A stretch of DNA of 64,000 bases from Mycoplana azooxidifex (GTDB lineage: Bacteria; Pseudomonadota; Alphaproteobacteria; Rhizobiales; Rhizobiaceae). A model generated the notes under the pieces. The model was not told where the DNA came from. It did no database searches and saw nothing but the letters and a program-made list of their open reading frames with translations. The DNA is taken from positions 1 to 64,000 of the forward strand of contig NZ_JACIEE010000006.1 in assembly GCF_014196765.1 (NCBI RefSeq), written 5' to 3'. How positions within the stretch are numbered: the stretch's first letter is position 1; each line of letters begins with the position of its first letter. The translations under genes were made by a program, and so were the position numbers. Shown one piece after another: positions 17,749-27,590 of this stretch.

Positions 17749-19137
17749 TCATATCCGCTCGCCGTTGCGGATCCGGTAGCTCGGCTGGTACATGGTCACC
17801 AGTTCCTCGGCCGCGGTCGGATGTACCGCCATCGTGCGGTCGAAATCATCCTTCGTGCAGCCCGCCTTCAGCGCGATGCCGAGCAATTGCGCCATCTCGC
17901 CGGCATCGTGGCCGAGCACGTGCACGCCCAGCACCTTCCGGTCCGCCGCGTTGACCACGATCTTCATGATCGTGCGCTCCTGGCGGCCCGAAAGTGTGGC
18001 CTTCATCGGCCGGAACTCGGCGCGATAGACTTCCAGCTCGGCAAAGGCCTTCGCTGCGGCTTCCTCGCTCATGCCGACCGTGCCGATCTCCGGCTGCGAG
18101 AACACCGCCGTGGGGATGAGATCGTGATCCGGCGAGGTCGGACGACCGCGGAACTCGGTCTCGATGAAGCACATCGCCTCGTGGATCGCCACCGGCGTCA
18201 GCTGCACGCGGTCGGTGACGTCGCCGATGGCGAAGATGCCGGAAACGTTCGTCCGCGAGTATTCGTCGACGACGATCGCCCCCCTCTGGTCGGTCTCGAC
18301 ACCGGCGATCTCCAGCCCGAGGTCCGTCGTGTTGGGCACCCGCCCGAGCGCCAGCATGACCTGGTCGACGACGAGCTCATCGCCCTTCAGCGTCCGCACC
18401 TGCCGCCTGCCGTCGGGGCCCTCGACGATCTCCTGGACGATATCCTCGCAGAGGATGCGGATACCCTTGCCGACCATCGCCTTGTGAAGGCCCTGGCGCA
18501 TGTCGTGGTCGAAGCGCGACAGGATCTCCTTGCCGCGATAGATCAGGGTCGTCTCGACGCCGAGCCCGTGGAAGATATTGGCGAATTCGACGGCGATGTA
18601 GCCGCCGCCGGCGATCAGGATGGATTTCGGCAGTTCCGGCAGGTCGAAGGCTTCGTTGGAGGTGATGCAGAGCTCGTGACCCGGCAGGTCCTTGTGCGGT
18701 GACGGATGGCCGCCGGTGGCGATCAGGATGCGCTCCGCCGTCACCAGCCCGTCGGTCGACGAAAGCCTGAGCGTGTTCGGGCCGACCAGGACTGCCCGCG
18801 TGTCGAGGATCTCGGCGCCGGACGTGTCCAGCCCCTTGCGGTAGAGGCCTTCCAGCCGGGTAATTTCCTGCTCCTTGGCCGCCACCAGCGCCCGCCAGTC
18901 GAAGCGTGTCTCGCCGACGGTCCAGCCGTAACCGGCTGCGTCCTCGAACTGCTCGCCGAACTGCGAGGCGTAGACGTAGAGCTTCTTCGGCACGCAGCCG
19001 CGGATGACGCAGGTTCCGCCGAAGCGGAACTCCTCGGCGATCGCCACCTTCTTGCCCATGGCTGCGGCGAGCCGCCCGCTTCGCACGCCGCCCGAGCCGC
19101 CACCGATCACGAAGAGGTCATAGTCGAAAGCAGGCAT
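17749..19137 (-). CDS. gor: Glutathione-disulfide reductase
   Basis: This NADPH-dependent flavoenzyme regenerates reduced glutathione. The 462 residues from MPAFDYDLFVIGGGSGG contain the FAD site (residues 10-18), the redox-active disulphide C43-x4-C48 (GTCVIRGCVPKK), an NADPH fold (LIAGGGYIAVEFANIF) and the C-terminal dimer domain with the catalytic-acid motif MAVHPTAAEELVT. A longer in-frame ORF exists upstream, but its extra 75 residues are low-complexity and unconserved. The gene lies downstream of the DUF2059 gene, with a terminator-like hairpin (19234-19252) between them, so gor probably has its own promoter. Confidence 0.96.
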   Translation of the reverse strand: MPAFDYDLFVIGGGSGGVRSGRLAAAMGKKVAIAEEFRFGGTCVIRGCVPKKLYVYASQFGEQFEDAAGYGWTVGETRFDWRALVAAKEQEITRLEGLYRKGLDTSGAEILDTRAVLVGPNTLRLSSTDGLVTAERILIATGGHPSPHKDLPGHELCITSNEAFDLPELPKSILIAGGGYIAVEFANIFHGLGVETTLIYRGKEILSRFDHDMRQGLHKAMVGKGIRILCEDIVQEIVEGPDGRRQVRTLKGDELVVDQVMLALGRVPNTTDLGLEIAGVETDQRGAIVVDEYSRTNVSGIFAIGDVTDRVQLTPVAIHEAMCFIETEFRGRPTSPDHDLIPTAVFSQPEIGTVGMSEEAAAKAFAELEVYRAEFRPMKATLSGRQERTIMKIVVNAADRKVLGVHVLGHDAGEMAQLLGIALKAGCTKDDFDRTMAVHPTAAEELVTMYQPSYRIRNGERI

Positions 19138-19233
19138 CGGGCACTCCGCATTGCAGTTGGACGGGACGGCGCGGCGCAGGTGACGCTTGCGTTCGCCAGC
19201 AGAGATATAGGTGGTGGCATGCCCAAAAGAAAA

Positions 19234-19259
19234 GCCCGGGTCGCTCCGGGCCTTGCAAA
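19234..19259 (-). terminator. Rho-independent terminator after the DUF2059 gene
   Basis: On the minus strand a stem GCCCGG/CCGGGC is followed by TTTTCTTTT. It sits 24-50 bp beyond the stop at 19283 and before the gor start. Confidence 0.8.
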
Positions 19260-19282
19260 ACCGATACGGAAGGGCTGTCCCC

Positions 19283-19828
19283 TTACTGGGGTTGCTGCTG
19301 CCCTTCGGCCTTCTTCTGCGCGCCGATCTCGGCTTCGAGCTTCTTGTCGCTGTTGACGGCAAGGTCGCGCGAGATGCCGGCGGCCCAGATGTCGGCGGCC
19401 TTCATCACTTCGCGTGCGGCAAGCGGACCGGACTGCAGAAGCTTCTTGCCGGCGTCCGAGCTGTAGAAGGCAGCGATCGCGTTCAGTTCATCGACGGTGA
19501 AGGTCTTGGCATAGATGTTTGCGACCTCGCGCTCGAGATCGGCGCGACGCGGCGCGAGCGCCAGTGCCTCGTCGTCGACGGTCTTGTTGATCAGGTCGCC
19601 GAAGTTCGGCGAAGACTGGATGAGCGTGCCCTTCAGGCGCTCCGCGATCTGCGGCAGGATGGCGTCGAACTGTCCGGTCGCGTTCAGCGCTGTCATCGCC
19701 GCGCGGGCGGCTGTGACCTGTTCCGGCGTTGCGTCCTGTGCCATCACGGAACCCGCGAAGGCGACGGAAGCGACGAGCGTTGCGGCAAGGGTGCGGCCAA
19801 AGCCGGCAAGAATGGTCATTTTGGTCAT
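19283..19828 (-). CDS. Secreted DUF2059 family protein
   Basis: This 181-residue protein has a clear Sec signal peptide: a hydrophobic stretch (LAATLVASVAFAGSVMA) with AxA-type cleavage near residue 30 (MAQDA). The mature part is helical and contains the DUF2059 signature FTVDELNAIAAFYSSDAGKKLL, then a Gln-rich, disordered tail (KKAEGQQQPQ). The function of DUF2059 is unknown; export to the periplasm is well supported. It sits ten bases downstream of rpiA, so it is probably cotranscribed with it, and is followed by a terminator. The same rpiA, DUF2059, gor order is familiar from other rhizobia. Confidence 0.85.
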   Translation of the reverse strand: MTKMTILAGFGRTLAATLVASVAFAGSVMAQDATPEQVTAARAAMTALNATGQFDAILPQIAERLKGTLIQSSPNFGDLINKTVDDEALALAPRRADLEREVANIYAKTFTVDELNAIAAFYSSDAGKKLLQSGPLAAREVMKAADIWAAGISRDLAVNSDKKLEAEIGAQKKAEGQQQPQ

Positions 19829-19837
19829 TGCTCCTGT

Positions 19838-20536
19838 CTAGTTGTCCGCTTTCAGCGTCCGCGCACCTGCCGGCCCGGCAATGATGGCAATCGACGCCAT
19901 GTTGATGAACAGACCGTGTTCCACGACGCCCGGAATCGCGTTCAAGGCACTTGCCAGCGCCTCTGCATCAGGAATACGGCCAAATGATGCGTCCAGAATA
20001 TAGTGCCCGCCGTCGGTCGTGAAGATCCCGTCCCCCGACCGGCGCGGTTCGATGGCGCCGGAGAGGCCGAGCTTCGCGGCCAGCTTTTCGATTGCGATTC
20101 GCGTGGCGACCATGCCGAAGGGGTTGACCTCGATCGGGAGCTTGAAGGCACCCAGCGTCTCGACCACCTTGGTTTCGTCGGCGATGACGATCATGCGGCT
20201 GGACGCGCTTGCGACGATCTTCTCGCGCAGCAGCGCGCCGCCGCCGCCCTTGATCAGGCGCAGTTGGCCATCCACCTCGTCGGCGCCGTCGATGGTGAGA
20301 TCGAGTTCGGGCAGCTCGTCCAGCGACATCAGCGGAACGTCGAGTTCGACACAGAGCCGGGCCGTCCGCTCCGAGGTCGGAACGCCGACGACCGACATGC
20401 CGTTCGCCACCCGTTCGGCCAGCAACCGCACGAACTCGTCGGCGGTCGAACCCGTGCCTATGCCGAGGCGCATCCCGTCCTCGACATAGGAGAGCGCCGC
20501 GGCGGCGGCCCTGATCTTCATTTCGCGGGCGTCCAT
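19838..20536 (-). CDS. rpiA: Ribose-5-phosphate isomerase A
   Basis: RpiA interconverts ribulose 5-phosphate and ribose 5-phosphate in the non-oxidative pentose phosphate pathway. The 232 residues include [25 protein letters not shown], the phosphate- and sugar-binding TIDGADEVD, and the catalytic [14 protein letters not shown]. Length is typical. The gene is divergent from gph, leaving about 210 bp for both promoters, and leads a short unit with the DUF2059 gene ten bases downstream. Confidence 0.97.
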   Translation of the reverse strand: MDAREMKIRAAAAALSYVEDGMRLGIGTGSTADEFVRLLAERVANGMSVVGVPTSERTARLCVELDVPLMSLDELPELDLTIDGADEVDGQLRLIKGGGGALLREKIVASASSRMIVIADETKVVETLGAFKLPIEVNPFGMVATRIAIEKLAAKLGLSGAIEPRRSGDGIFTTDGGHYILDASFGRIPDAEALASALNAIPGVVEHGLFINMASIAIIAGPAGARTLKADN

Positions 20537-20745
20537 CCGCCTCCAGCTCCTCTAGAAATCCCTGCCGTGGCCCGGCAGATATCCGGATCGACACTTACAC
20601 GCCATCACGCGGGAACGAAAGCCATATTCGCCCTTGGAAGCGTCCTGCCGCAACAGCGTCCCGGAAGCTGTGCACGCCTTGGCAATTGCATTCGCAGGCG
20701 CCATCCCTTACCTCCTTTGCAAGCACCTCAACCGAAGGACACGCC

Positions 20746-21432
20746 GTGACAGCTCCCCTCGTCGTCTTCGATCTGGACGGAACCCTCGTCGATACCGCCC
20801 CGGATCTCGTCAGCAGCCTCAACCACACGATCGGCACCGCCGGCCTCGAGCCGGTCAGCTATTCCGACCTCACCTATCTCGTCGGGCACGGCGGACAGGT
20901 GATGATCCGGCGCGCCTTCGAGCTTCGTGGCGGACATCTGTCCGACGACGACCTTCCGGCCATGGTGCAGGTCTTCGTCGACCACTACGGGCAGGGCATG
21001 CCGGGCGCATCCGCCCCCTACCCCGGCCTCGTCGCGGCGCTGGACCGGCTGCAGCAGGCGGGCTTCCACCTGGCCGTCTGTACCAACAAGATGGAGGGGC
21101 TGGCCCGGCGGCTGCTCGACGGGCTCGGCCTGACGCAGCGCTTCGCCGCCGTCACTGGCGGCGACACCTTTGCCGTGCGCAAGCCCGATGCCGCCCACCT
21201 GCTCGAGACGGTTCGCCTAGCCGGCGGCAATGCCGCGCGCACGGTGATGGTCGGCGACAGCCTCAACGACGTGCTGGTCGCGCGCAATGCGGGCGTACCT
21301 TCGATCGGCGTTCCCTTCGGCTATTCGGACGTTTCCATCGCCAGCCTGGAGCCCAGCCACGTCATCGACAGCTTTGACGAGCTCCATCCCGAGCTCGTCG
21401 AGAGCCTGATCGCCCGAGCCGCCGCAGCCTGA
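20746..21432 (+). CDS. gph: Phosphoglycolate phosphatase (HAD superfamily)
   Basis: This enzyme hydrolyses 2-phosphoglycolate, formed during oxidative DNA repair and by Rubisco where present. The GTG at 20746 has GAAGGA six bases upstream and places the HAD motif I (VVFDLDGTLVDTAPD) at residues 6-20. The ATG at 20686 would add an unconserved leader. Motif II is in AVCTNK, motif III in the KPDA region, and motif IV in MVGDSLNDVLVARNAG. The cap region is of Gph type. A strong hairpin follows 14 bp after the stop. Confidence 0.88.
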   Translation: MTAPLVVFDLDGTLVDTAPDLVSSLNHTIGTAGLEPVSYSDLTYLVGHGGQVMIRRAFELRGGHLSDDDLPAMVQVFVDHYGQGMPGASAPYPGLVAALDRLQQAGFHLAVCTNKMEGLARRLLDGLGLTQRFAAVTGGDTFAVRKPDAAHLLETVRLAGGNAARTVMVGDSLNDVLVARNAGVPSIGVPFGYSDVSIASLEPSHVIDSFDELHPELVESLIARAAAA

Positions 21433-21445
21433 CTTTCAAACCAAA

Positions 21446-21475
21446 CGGCCCGCTCCACGAAACTGGAGCGGGCCG
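21446..21475. terminator. Bidirectional terminator hairpin between gph and the L,D-transpeptidase gene
   Basis: A 12-bp stem (CGGCCCGCTCCA paired with TGGAGCGGGCCG) with loop CGAAAC lies between two convergent genes. The minus-strand exit is T-rich (GTTTGGTTT). Confidence 0.7.
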
Positions 21476-21515
21476 TCAGCCGGTCATCTTCTTGCCCGCG
21501 AAAAGCGAGGCGTGC

Positions 21516-23408
21516 TCAGCTCTGTGCCTGACGGGCTTCCCGCGTCGTTTCCATCGCCTTGCGCATGTAGTCGTCGCGGCCGTAGACATCGTCGAAGAAC
21601 TCGATCTTGCCGTCCTTGTCCGGCCATGCGGTGAAATAGGACACATAGACGGGGATGCGCTCGGGAACGCTGACGGCCTTGTTGCGGCCCTTGGCGATTT
21701 CCGCTCCGACCTGGTCCACGCTCGTGCCGAGGACCGCCGCCGCCATCAACCGCGGGTCGGCCAGGCGGACGCAGCCATGGCTCAGCGCACGCATGTCCTT
21801 CTTGAAATAGCTCTTGGACGGCGTGTCGTGCATGTAGATCGCATGCGCATTCGGGAACAGGATCTTCAGCTCGCCGAGCGCATTGTCGTCGCCGGGCGGC
21901 TGGCGGACAGCCACACCCTTGGTCGAACTCCAGTTGATCTGAGACGAGGAGACCGCACGACCGTTGAGCTCGACCTGATAGCCCATCCGGTCGAGATAGG
22001 ACGGGTCGGAGCGCAGCTTCGGCAGCATCTCGTTGATGATGATCGACTGCGGCACGCCCCAGTACGGGTTGTACTCGACGGTCTGGATCTCGTCTTCGAA
22101 GAAATAGGTCTGGTTCGACTTCGAACCGACGACCACGCGCATGGAGAACTTCTCCGCGTCCTGGTCGTGGTAATAGGCCATGAAGGCCGGCTGGTTGATG
22201 AAGACGTAGCGCGCGCCGAGTTCCGCCGGGAGCCAGCGCGCCTGTTCCATGGCGACCTGGACCTTGAAGATCTTGTCGGCAACGCTGTCGCCACCGACCA
22301 GGTGCCGGATCGTCGCCTGCCCGACGATCCCGTCCGCCTTCAGTCCGCGCTCCTTCTGGAAGGCCTCGACGAGGGACACGAGTTCCGGGGAATAGTCCGG
22401 CGTATCCCTGTAGGCTGCGATCGTCGCCGCCTGCTCGGCCTTCAGCACCTCGGAGGCGTGCCTGACGACGCCCTTGACGATGTTTGCGAGCTCGGGATTG
22501 CTCTGGCCGGGCTTCAGCAGCGTCCCGGGCGCGATCACCACCGGCTCGGACGTGCCGCTTTCTGCCTTGAGCGCCTTCAGTTCGGCCTTCAGCGCCTGGA
22601 AATGGCTGCCGGAGGGTTCGCGGGTCTTCAGATAGGCCGCGACGTCGGGGCTCATCGACAGGTTCTTCAGCGTCGCGACCAGGTTGACGTTCTTGCGGGC
22701 GAAATCATGGTAGCCGGAGATCCGGTTCGGGTTGATGCGCCCGCGCACGGTGTCGAGCACGTAGGTCGCCACCGCCGAGGACATGTTGACCTCGAAGGCG
22801 GCGAGTTCCTGGTAGCGGGACACCATGTCGGCGCTGTCGAAGACGGCCGAGGGCACGTCGACGGCGTAGTCCTGCGGATCGAGGCCGGTCGAGGCAGCAT
22901 CCGCGAGCACCGCGAGTGCGGCGCGCGCGCGTTCGCTGATCTGCCCGCCCGACACCCAGATGAGGCTGGTATTGTGGCTGTAATATTCCTCGACCGCCTT
23001 GGCGCTTTCGGCCGGGGCCCGGGCCTTGACCGTGGCGAATTCCCGCCTGATCTCGCCTTCCGGGGTGGGCTGCGGTCCGTTCAGCGCGGCAACGTCAATG
23101 GAGCCCGTGACGACCGGATCGGCGAACTTGTCCATCGCGATCGTCTTCAAGGGCTCGGCCTTGTAGGTATAGTAGCTCGGCGCGCTCACGCGCGGCAGCG
23201 GCGCGGGCTTGGCGGCAGCCCTTGCGGCCGCGGGAGCGCGGACGGGCGTGTCCACGCCCGGCGGCGGAGCCGGCTCCTGGCGCCTGCGCTTGCCGAACAG
23301 AAATTCCAGCAGGTTCGGCTGCGCCGCATAGGCCGGAGCCACGTCGGCGACCGTAACGGCGCAGGTGATCAAGAGCGCCGTGAGCGCCGCGGACTTCTTC
23401 AACGTCAT
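21516..23408 (-). CDS. YcbB-type L,D-transpeptidase
   Basis: This 630-residue periplasmic enzyme should form 3-3 cross-links in peptidoglycan. The N-terminus (MTLKKSAALTALLITCAVTVADVA) is a signal peptide ending near AYAAQ. A Pro/Ala-rich linker follows, then a helical scaffold domain, a peptidoglycan-binding repeat (LVSLVEAFQKERGLKADGIVG) and the YkuD catalytic domain, with SHGCVRL carrying the nucleophilic Cys and the upstream His in the IYMHDTP segment. The architecture matches the large E. coli YcbB/LdtD group rather than the short ErfK group. An upstream in-frame start would add 17 residues before the signal peptide, so 23408 is preferred. Confidence 0.93.
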   Translation of the reverse strand: MTLKKSAALTALLITCAVTVADVAPAYAAQPNLLEFLFGKRRRQEPAPPPGVDTPVRAPAAARAAAKPAPLPRVSAPSYYTYKAEPLKTIAMDKFADPVVTGSIDVAALNGPQPTPEGEIRREFATVKARAPAESAKAVEEYYSHNTSLIWVSGGQISERARAALAVLADAASTGLDPQDYAVDVPSAVFDSADMVSRYQELAAFEVNMSSAVATYVLDTVRGRINPNRISGYHDFARKNVNLVATLKNLSMSPDVAAYLKTREPSGSHFQALKAELKALKAESGTSEPVVIAPGTLLKPGQSNPELANIVKGVVRHASEVLKAEQAATIAAYRDTPDYSPELVSLVEAFQKERGLKADGIVGQATIRHLVGGDSVADKIFKVQVAMEQARWLPAELGARYVFINQPAFMAYYHDQDAEKFSMRVVVGSKSNQTYFFEDEIQTVEYNPYWGVPQSIIINEMLPKLRSDPSYLDRMGYQVELNGRAVSSSQINWSSTKGVAVRQPPGDDNALGELKILFPNAHAIYMHDTPSKSYFKKDMRALSHGCVRLADPRLMAAAVLGTSVDQVGAEIAKGRNKAVSVPERIPVYVSYFTAWPDKDGKIEFFDDVYGRDDYMRKAMETTREARQAQS

Positions 23409-23923
23409 AACTGCTTCATTCCCCTGTACCGCCGGTAGTGGCGGCGAACTGGATTGCACCCGACCATGCGAGTCCGGAAACTATAGAATCCGATGGTGAA
23501 TGAAAAGGAAACGCGTCGTAGCCGCGACACCGCAACCGTACCATTTCGACAGGCAGACCCGAGCGCGTCGATACGTTCAACGACATGAAAGACAACGGGA
23601 ATCCCGAGCCGTCCGGGCCCATTGCCACAATTTTGCCCCACCATGGCGCCTGCGCCGCCACGAAAATGCGGACAGCTGTGCCGCAATCGCAACAGCGGCG
23701 GCTGCGGATCGGGAGCGCGCACGCGCGTGCCGCGCTAATCGATTTTAGCGGACGGAGCCGGAAATTGCGGCACCCACGCCCTTTACAAGGACGGACCTTA
23801 TGGGCCAGAGAATGCGCCGGATTTCGAGCACGGCGCCACCTTCCGCGCGCCGCCCGGAGACGGCCGCTTCCATGCGGCGGCAGTCGCCGACCGAGAGCGC
23901 ATGGAGTGACGGCGGGAAGAGAA
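23409..23923. other. Intergenic region between L,D-transpeptidase and fumC
   Basis: This 515-bp gap between divergent genes should hold both promoters. It contains several short overlapping open frames on both strands, but none has a convincing ribosome site, start codon and codon bias together. One open stretch at about 23735-23911 has gene-like codon choice but lacks any start codon. No terminator, repeat or tRNA was recognised. Confidence 0.5.
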
Positions 23924-25315
23924 ATGACATCTACGCGTACCGAAACCGATACCTTCGGCCCCATCGAGGTCGACAGCAGCCGCTACTGGGGTGCGCAGGC
24001 ACAACGCTCGCTCGGCAATTTCAAGATCGGCTGGGAGAAGCAGCCGCTTTCGGTGGTCCGTGCGCTCGGCATCGTCAAGCAGGCGGCCGCGCGCGCCAAC
24101 GTGGCGCTCGGCCGGCTCGATCCGAAGCTCGGCGAGGCGATCGTCGTCGCCGCCCAGGAGGTGATCGACGGCAAGCTCGACGACCACTTCCCGCTCGTGG
24201 TCTGGCAGACGGGTTCCGGCACGCAGTCAAACATGAACGCCAACGAGGTGATCTCCAACCGCGCGATCGAAATGCTCGGCGGCGAGATGGGCTCGAAGAA
24301 GCCCGTGCATCCGAACGATCACGTCAACATGAGCCAGTCGTCGAACGACACCTACCCGACGGCCATGCACGTCGCCTGCGGCGAGCGCATCGTCCATCAC
24401 CTGCTGCCGTCGCTGAAACACCTGCTTACCGCGCTCGAAGCCAAGGTCAAGGCGTTCGACCATATCATCAAGATCGGCCGCACCCATACGCAGGACGCCA
24501 CCCCCCTCACCCTCGGCCAGGAATTCTCCGGTTACGCCGCCCAGGTCGCCTCCTCGATCAAGCGGATCGAGGCGACGCTTCCGGGCCTGATGGAACTGGC
24601 GCAGGGCGGCACCGCCGTCGGCACCGGCCTGAACGCGCCGATCGGCTTTGCCGAGAAGGTGGCCGAGGAGATATCGAAGATCACCGGCCTCGACTTCCAG
24701 ACCGCGCCGAACAAGTTCGAGGCGCTGGCCGCCCACGATTCGATGGTCTTCTCCCATGGCGCCATCAATTCGGCCGCCGTCGCCCTCTTCAAGATCGCCA
24801 ACGACATCCGCCTGCTCGGCTCCGGCCCGCGCTCGGGCCTCGGCGAACTGTCGCTGCCGGAAAACGAGCCGGGCTCGTCGATCATGCCCGGCAAGGTCAA
24901 CCCGACCCAGTGCGAGGCGCTGACGCAGGTCTGCATCCAGGTCTTCGGCAACAACACCTCGCTGACCTTTGCCGGCAGCCAGGGCCATTTCGAACTGAAC
25001 GTCTACAATCCGCTGATGGCCTACAACTTCCTGCAGTCGGTGCAGTTGCTCGCAGACGCCGCGGTCTCGTTTACCGACAACTGCGTGGTCGGCATCGAGG
25101 CCCGCGAGGACAACATCAAGGCGGCGCTGGAGCGCTCGCTGATGCTGGTGACCGCGCTGGCGCCGAAAATCGGCTACGACAACGCCGCCAAGATCGCCAA
25201 GACCGCCCACAAGAACGGCACGACGTTACGTGAGGAAGCCGTCGGCGGCGGCTACGTCACGAACGAGGAATTCGACGAGGTCGTCCGTCCCGAAAAGATG
25301 ATCATGCCAGGCTGA
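23924..25315 (+). CDS. fumC: Class II fumarate hydratase
   Basis: FumC converts fumarate and malate in the TCA cycle and is the iron-independent class. The 463 residues from [19 protein letters not shown] show the superfamily signature [26 protein letters not shown], the substrate-binding [11 protein letters not shown] and [12 protein letters not shown] longer open frame runs upstream, but the ATG at 23924 is preceded by GGGAAGAG and matches the family N-terminus. A strong terminator follows about 25 bp after the stop, so the gene is probably monocistronic. Confidence 0.97.
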   Translation: MTSTRTETDTFGPIEVDSSRYWGAQAQRSLGNFKIGWEKQPLSVVRALGIVKQAAARANVALGRLDPKLGEAIVVAAQEVIDGKLDDHFPLVVWQTGSGTQSNMNANEVISNRAIEMLGGEMGSKKPVHPNDHVNMSQSSNDTYPTAMHVACGERIVHHLLPSLKHLLTALEAKVKAFDHIIKIGRTHTQDATPLTLGQEFSGYAAQVASSIKRIEATLPGLMELAQGGTAVGTGLNAPIGFAEKVAEEISKITGLDFQTAPNKFEALAAHDSMVFSHGAINSAAVALFKIANDIRLLGSGPRSGLGELSLPENEPGSSIMPGKVNPTQCEALTQVCIQVFGNNTSLTFAGSQGHFELNVYNPLMAYNFLQSVQLLADAAVSFTDNCVVGIEAREDNIKAALERSLMLVTALAPKIGYDNAAKIAKTAHKNGTTLREEAVGGGYVTNEEFDEVVRPEKMIMPG

Positions 25316-25340
25316 AACGCCTGAAATACCAGCATTTCCC

Positions 25341-25374
25341 AAGGCCTCGCCGGTTCGCCCGCGGGGCCTTTTTC
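25341..25374 (+). terminator. Rho-independent terminator after fumC
   Basis: A GC-rich stem built from GGCC(TCGC) and GCGGGGCC is followed by TTTTTC, just after the fumC stop. Confidence 0.85.
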
Positions 25375-25474
25375 GTTGCCGGAATTCCTGCGGCGAACAC
25401 AAGATCGTTAATCGATTCCAAATCTTTTCCCCCTAATTTGACTGATTGAAAGCGAACCCCGACAGGAGCCAGCG

Positions 25475-26545
25475 TTGAACACTCCCATCGCGCAGAAAGT
25501 GCAGGCGCCGGATATCGCCGCGCAGGTGGCCTATGCCATGCGCATCATGGGCGTCGCCCCCATACCCCGCAACTACGAGCTGTTCTACGAGGCCTATATC
25601 GGCTCGAGCCCGAAGCTGACACGCGAGGTCGCAGCGCTTGGCAACAGGGCCACGCAGGAGGAGCTCGACCAGATCGGGCGGCAGTTCTTCGGCCACCACC
25701 ACCGGGCCGAGGCGATCGACGGCGCCCACAGCAAGCTCAGCAGCCAGTTGGAAGGCCTCCTGCAGCTGCTGCGGCAGGAACAGACGTCGCTCGAGAGCTA
25801 CAACCAGCTGCTCGACGAGACCTACAGCCGCATCGCCAACAAGAACAACACGAGCGCCGAGATCATCCGGGGCGCCATCAACGTGCTATCGACGGCGACC
25901 GGCGACACGATCAGCCAGGGCAAGGAGATGGTGGAGACCGTGACGCAGCGGTCGCGGGAGATGGACGTCGTCCGCCGGGAGCTCGATGAGTACAAACGCA
26001 TCGCCAATACCGATTCGCTGACGCAACTCTCCAACCGCCGCGCCTTCGACGACAGGCTCGCCGCGATCTACGACAACGCGATGCTGCACAACGTCACCGC
26101 GCTCGTGCTGGCCGATATCGATCACTTCAAGAAGATCAACGACACCTATGGCCATCCGGTCGGGGACAAGATCCTGGCCTCCGTCGGCAGCATCATCCGC
26201 GCCAGCGTGCGCAAGGATGTCTTCATCGCCCGCACCGGCGGCGAGGAGTTCGCGATGATCGTCGAAGGCAACAACCAGGAAGAGGTGATGACGATCGCTG
26301 AGCGCATCCGCACCACGCTGGAGCACACCCCGTTCAAGAACTCCAAGACCGGCGTGAACTACGGGCCGATCACGATTTCGCTCGGGCTGTGCATGGCGAG
26401 CGAGGCCGACGGCCCGGCCGAACTCTACAGCAAGGCGGACATCGCGCTCTACTGTGCCAAGAACGGCGGGCGCAACCGCACCATGCCCTTCGAGGACGGC
26501 ATGAAGAAGGACTTCTCCAAGAGCTGGCTCATCTATCGCAAGTAG
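25475..26545 (+). CDS. Diguanylate cyclase (GGDEF domain)
   Basis: This soluble 356-residue protein makes cyclic di-GMP from two GTP. Residues 1-175 are a helical, probably coiled-coil sensory region without membrane segments; residues 176-340 form the GGDEF domain, with the active-site signature GGEEF at 255-259 and DIDHFKKIND at 214-223. The inhibitory I-site, normally RxxD five residues before GGEEF, reads R-K-D-V (246-249), so the terminal Asp is missing and product inhibition may be absent. It starts at a TTG with ACAGGAG ten bases upstream. The signal sensed is unknown. Confidence 0.93.
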   Translation: MNTPIAQKVQAPDIAAQVAYAMRIMGVAPIPRNYELFYEAYIGSSPKLTREVAALGNRATQEELDQIGRQFFGHHHRAEAIDGAHSKLSSQLEGLLQLLRQEQTSLESYNQLLDETYSRIANKNNTSAEIIRGAINVLSTATGDTISQGKEMVETVTQRSREMDVVRRELDEYKRIANTDSLTQLSNRRAFDDRLAAIYDNAMLHNVTALVLADIDHFKKINDTYGHPVGDKILASVGSIIRASVRKDVFIARTGGEEFAMIVEGNNQEEVMTIAERIRTTLEHTPFKNSKTGVNYGPITISLGLCMASEADGPAELYSKADIALYCAKNGGRNRTMPFEDGMKKDFSKSWLIYRK

Positions 26546-26892
26546 CCGGCCATCCGGGCGCGCCATGCCGAGGTCCTGCATGGCGGCGTCAGAAAGGGTC
26601 ACGGACCCTTCGGGAACTCTGGCGGCGCCCTTTCGGCGCCGTTCTCTTTTCTGGCCGGCTGTTCCCCCGGTAACAGCACCAACGCGCGATTGCGCAGATA
26701 CTCCTCCCGTCGTTCAGGCCCCAAGCAGTTCAGGGCGCCGCGCGGATCCTCCCAAGCGCGTTGCGGCGACCTTTGGAAGAAGCGCTTCACCAATCAGGTG
26801 GGGGCCTGGGTGCGTGCCTCCGGTGGAGCTTGTAACGTGTATCCCCGGAGGCACGCCTTCCAGGAACGCCACCCGACCGGGACGGGATTTGC
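26546..26892. other. Intergenic region after the diguanylate cyclase gene
   Basis: This 347-bp gap holds the terminator at 26623-26650. A minus-strand open frame at 26599-26793 could encode about 63 residues (with NCLGPERREEYLRNRALVLL), but it has only TTG or GTG starts, no ribosome site, and its end overlaps the terminator. It is not called as a gene. Nothing else is recognised. Confidence 0.45.
26623..26650 (+). terminator. Rho-independent terminator after the diguanylate cyclase gene
   Basis: A 7-bp stem (CGGCGCC/GGCGCCG) with a 5-base loop is followed by TTCTCTTTT, about 80 bp beyond the stop. Confidence 0.8.
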
Positions 26893-27501
26893 TTACCACA
26901 TCGTCTTTGCCGCGCGGTCCGGCCACTCGCGATCGTAGGTGTTGCCGTCGAAGCCCTTCTTGGCCGAAGCCAGCATCTGGCCGACGGTCGGCAGGCTCTT
27001 CGGATCGTGATATCTGGTCGGGTTCCACAGGTCGGCGCGCATGACCGCGCGGGCGCACTGCGAATAGACCTCCTCGATCGAAATCACCACGACGGCGCGC
27101 GGATGGCGGCCGTCCATCTCGAACCGCGACGTGAGTTCCTCGTCGATCCGGACGACGGCGCGACCGTTCAGGCGCATGGTGGTGTTCGAGCCGGGCACGA
27201 GAAACAGAAGCGCCACGCGCGGGTCGCGCACGATGTTCGAAAGCGAATCGATCCGGTTGTTGCCGCGCCAGTCGGGCAGCATCAGCGTCCGCTCGTCCTC
27301 GATGTGGACGACGGTGCCGGCATCGCCGCGCGGCGAGCAGTCCAGTCCTTCGGGGCCGACCGTTGCGAGCATCATGAACGGCGAGGCTTCGATCATCGTC
27401 CTATATTCCGGCAGGAGAAAATCGGTCACCTTGACGAGCGATGCCTCGCCCGGCTCGCCATAGAGGGTGTTCAGTTGCTCGACGGAGGTCACGACGGTCA
27501 T
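26893..27501 (-). CDS. Pyridoxamine 5'-phosphate oxidase-family flavoprotein
   Basis: This 202-residue split-barrel protein probably binds FMN. The core (ASPFMMLATVGPEGLDCSPRGD, DERTLMLPDWRGNNRIDSLSNI, ALLFLVPGSNTTMRLNGRA) matches the MSMEG_1061-type PPOX flavoproteins, which are not the B6 oxidase itself. The start MTVVTSVEQLNTLYG is preferred; the longer in-frame start adds 21 unconserved residues. Substrate and role are unknown. It lies downstream of the DUF971 gene on the same strand, with a 90-bp gap. Confidence 0.85.
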   Translation of the reverse strand: MTVVTSVEQLNTLYGEPGEASLVKVTDFLLPEYRTMIEASPFMMLATVGPEGLDCSPRGDAGTVVHIEDERTLMLPDWRGNNRIDSLSNIVRDPRVALLFLVPGSNTTMRLNGRAVVRIDEELTSRFEMDGRHPRAVVVISIEEVYSQCARAVMRADLWNPTRYHDPKSLPTVGQMLASAKKGFDGNTYDREWPDRAAKTMW

Positions 27502-27590
27502 GGCAGGTCCTCGCAGGGTTGGGCAGGTCTCTCGCAGGGTGGAGTTCGGGTGTCGTTGGCACACGCGCGTGACGTTTGCGTGACGGCTGC

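Noticed and set aside
23735-23911. Open stretch with gene-like codon use upstream of fumC
   Set aside because: There is no ATG, GTG or TTG near its 5' end and it stops before fumC; no homology was recognised.
26599-26793. Small minus-strand gene of about 63 codons
   Set aside because: It lacks ATG and a ribosome site, and its 3' part is the terminator of the diguanylate cyclase gene. It may be real but cannot be supported.
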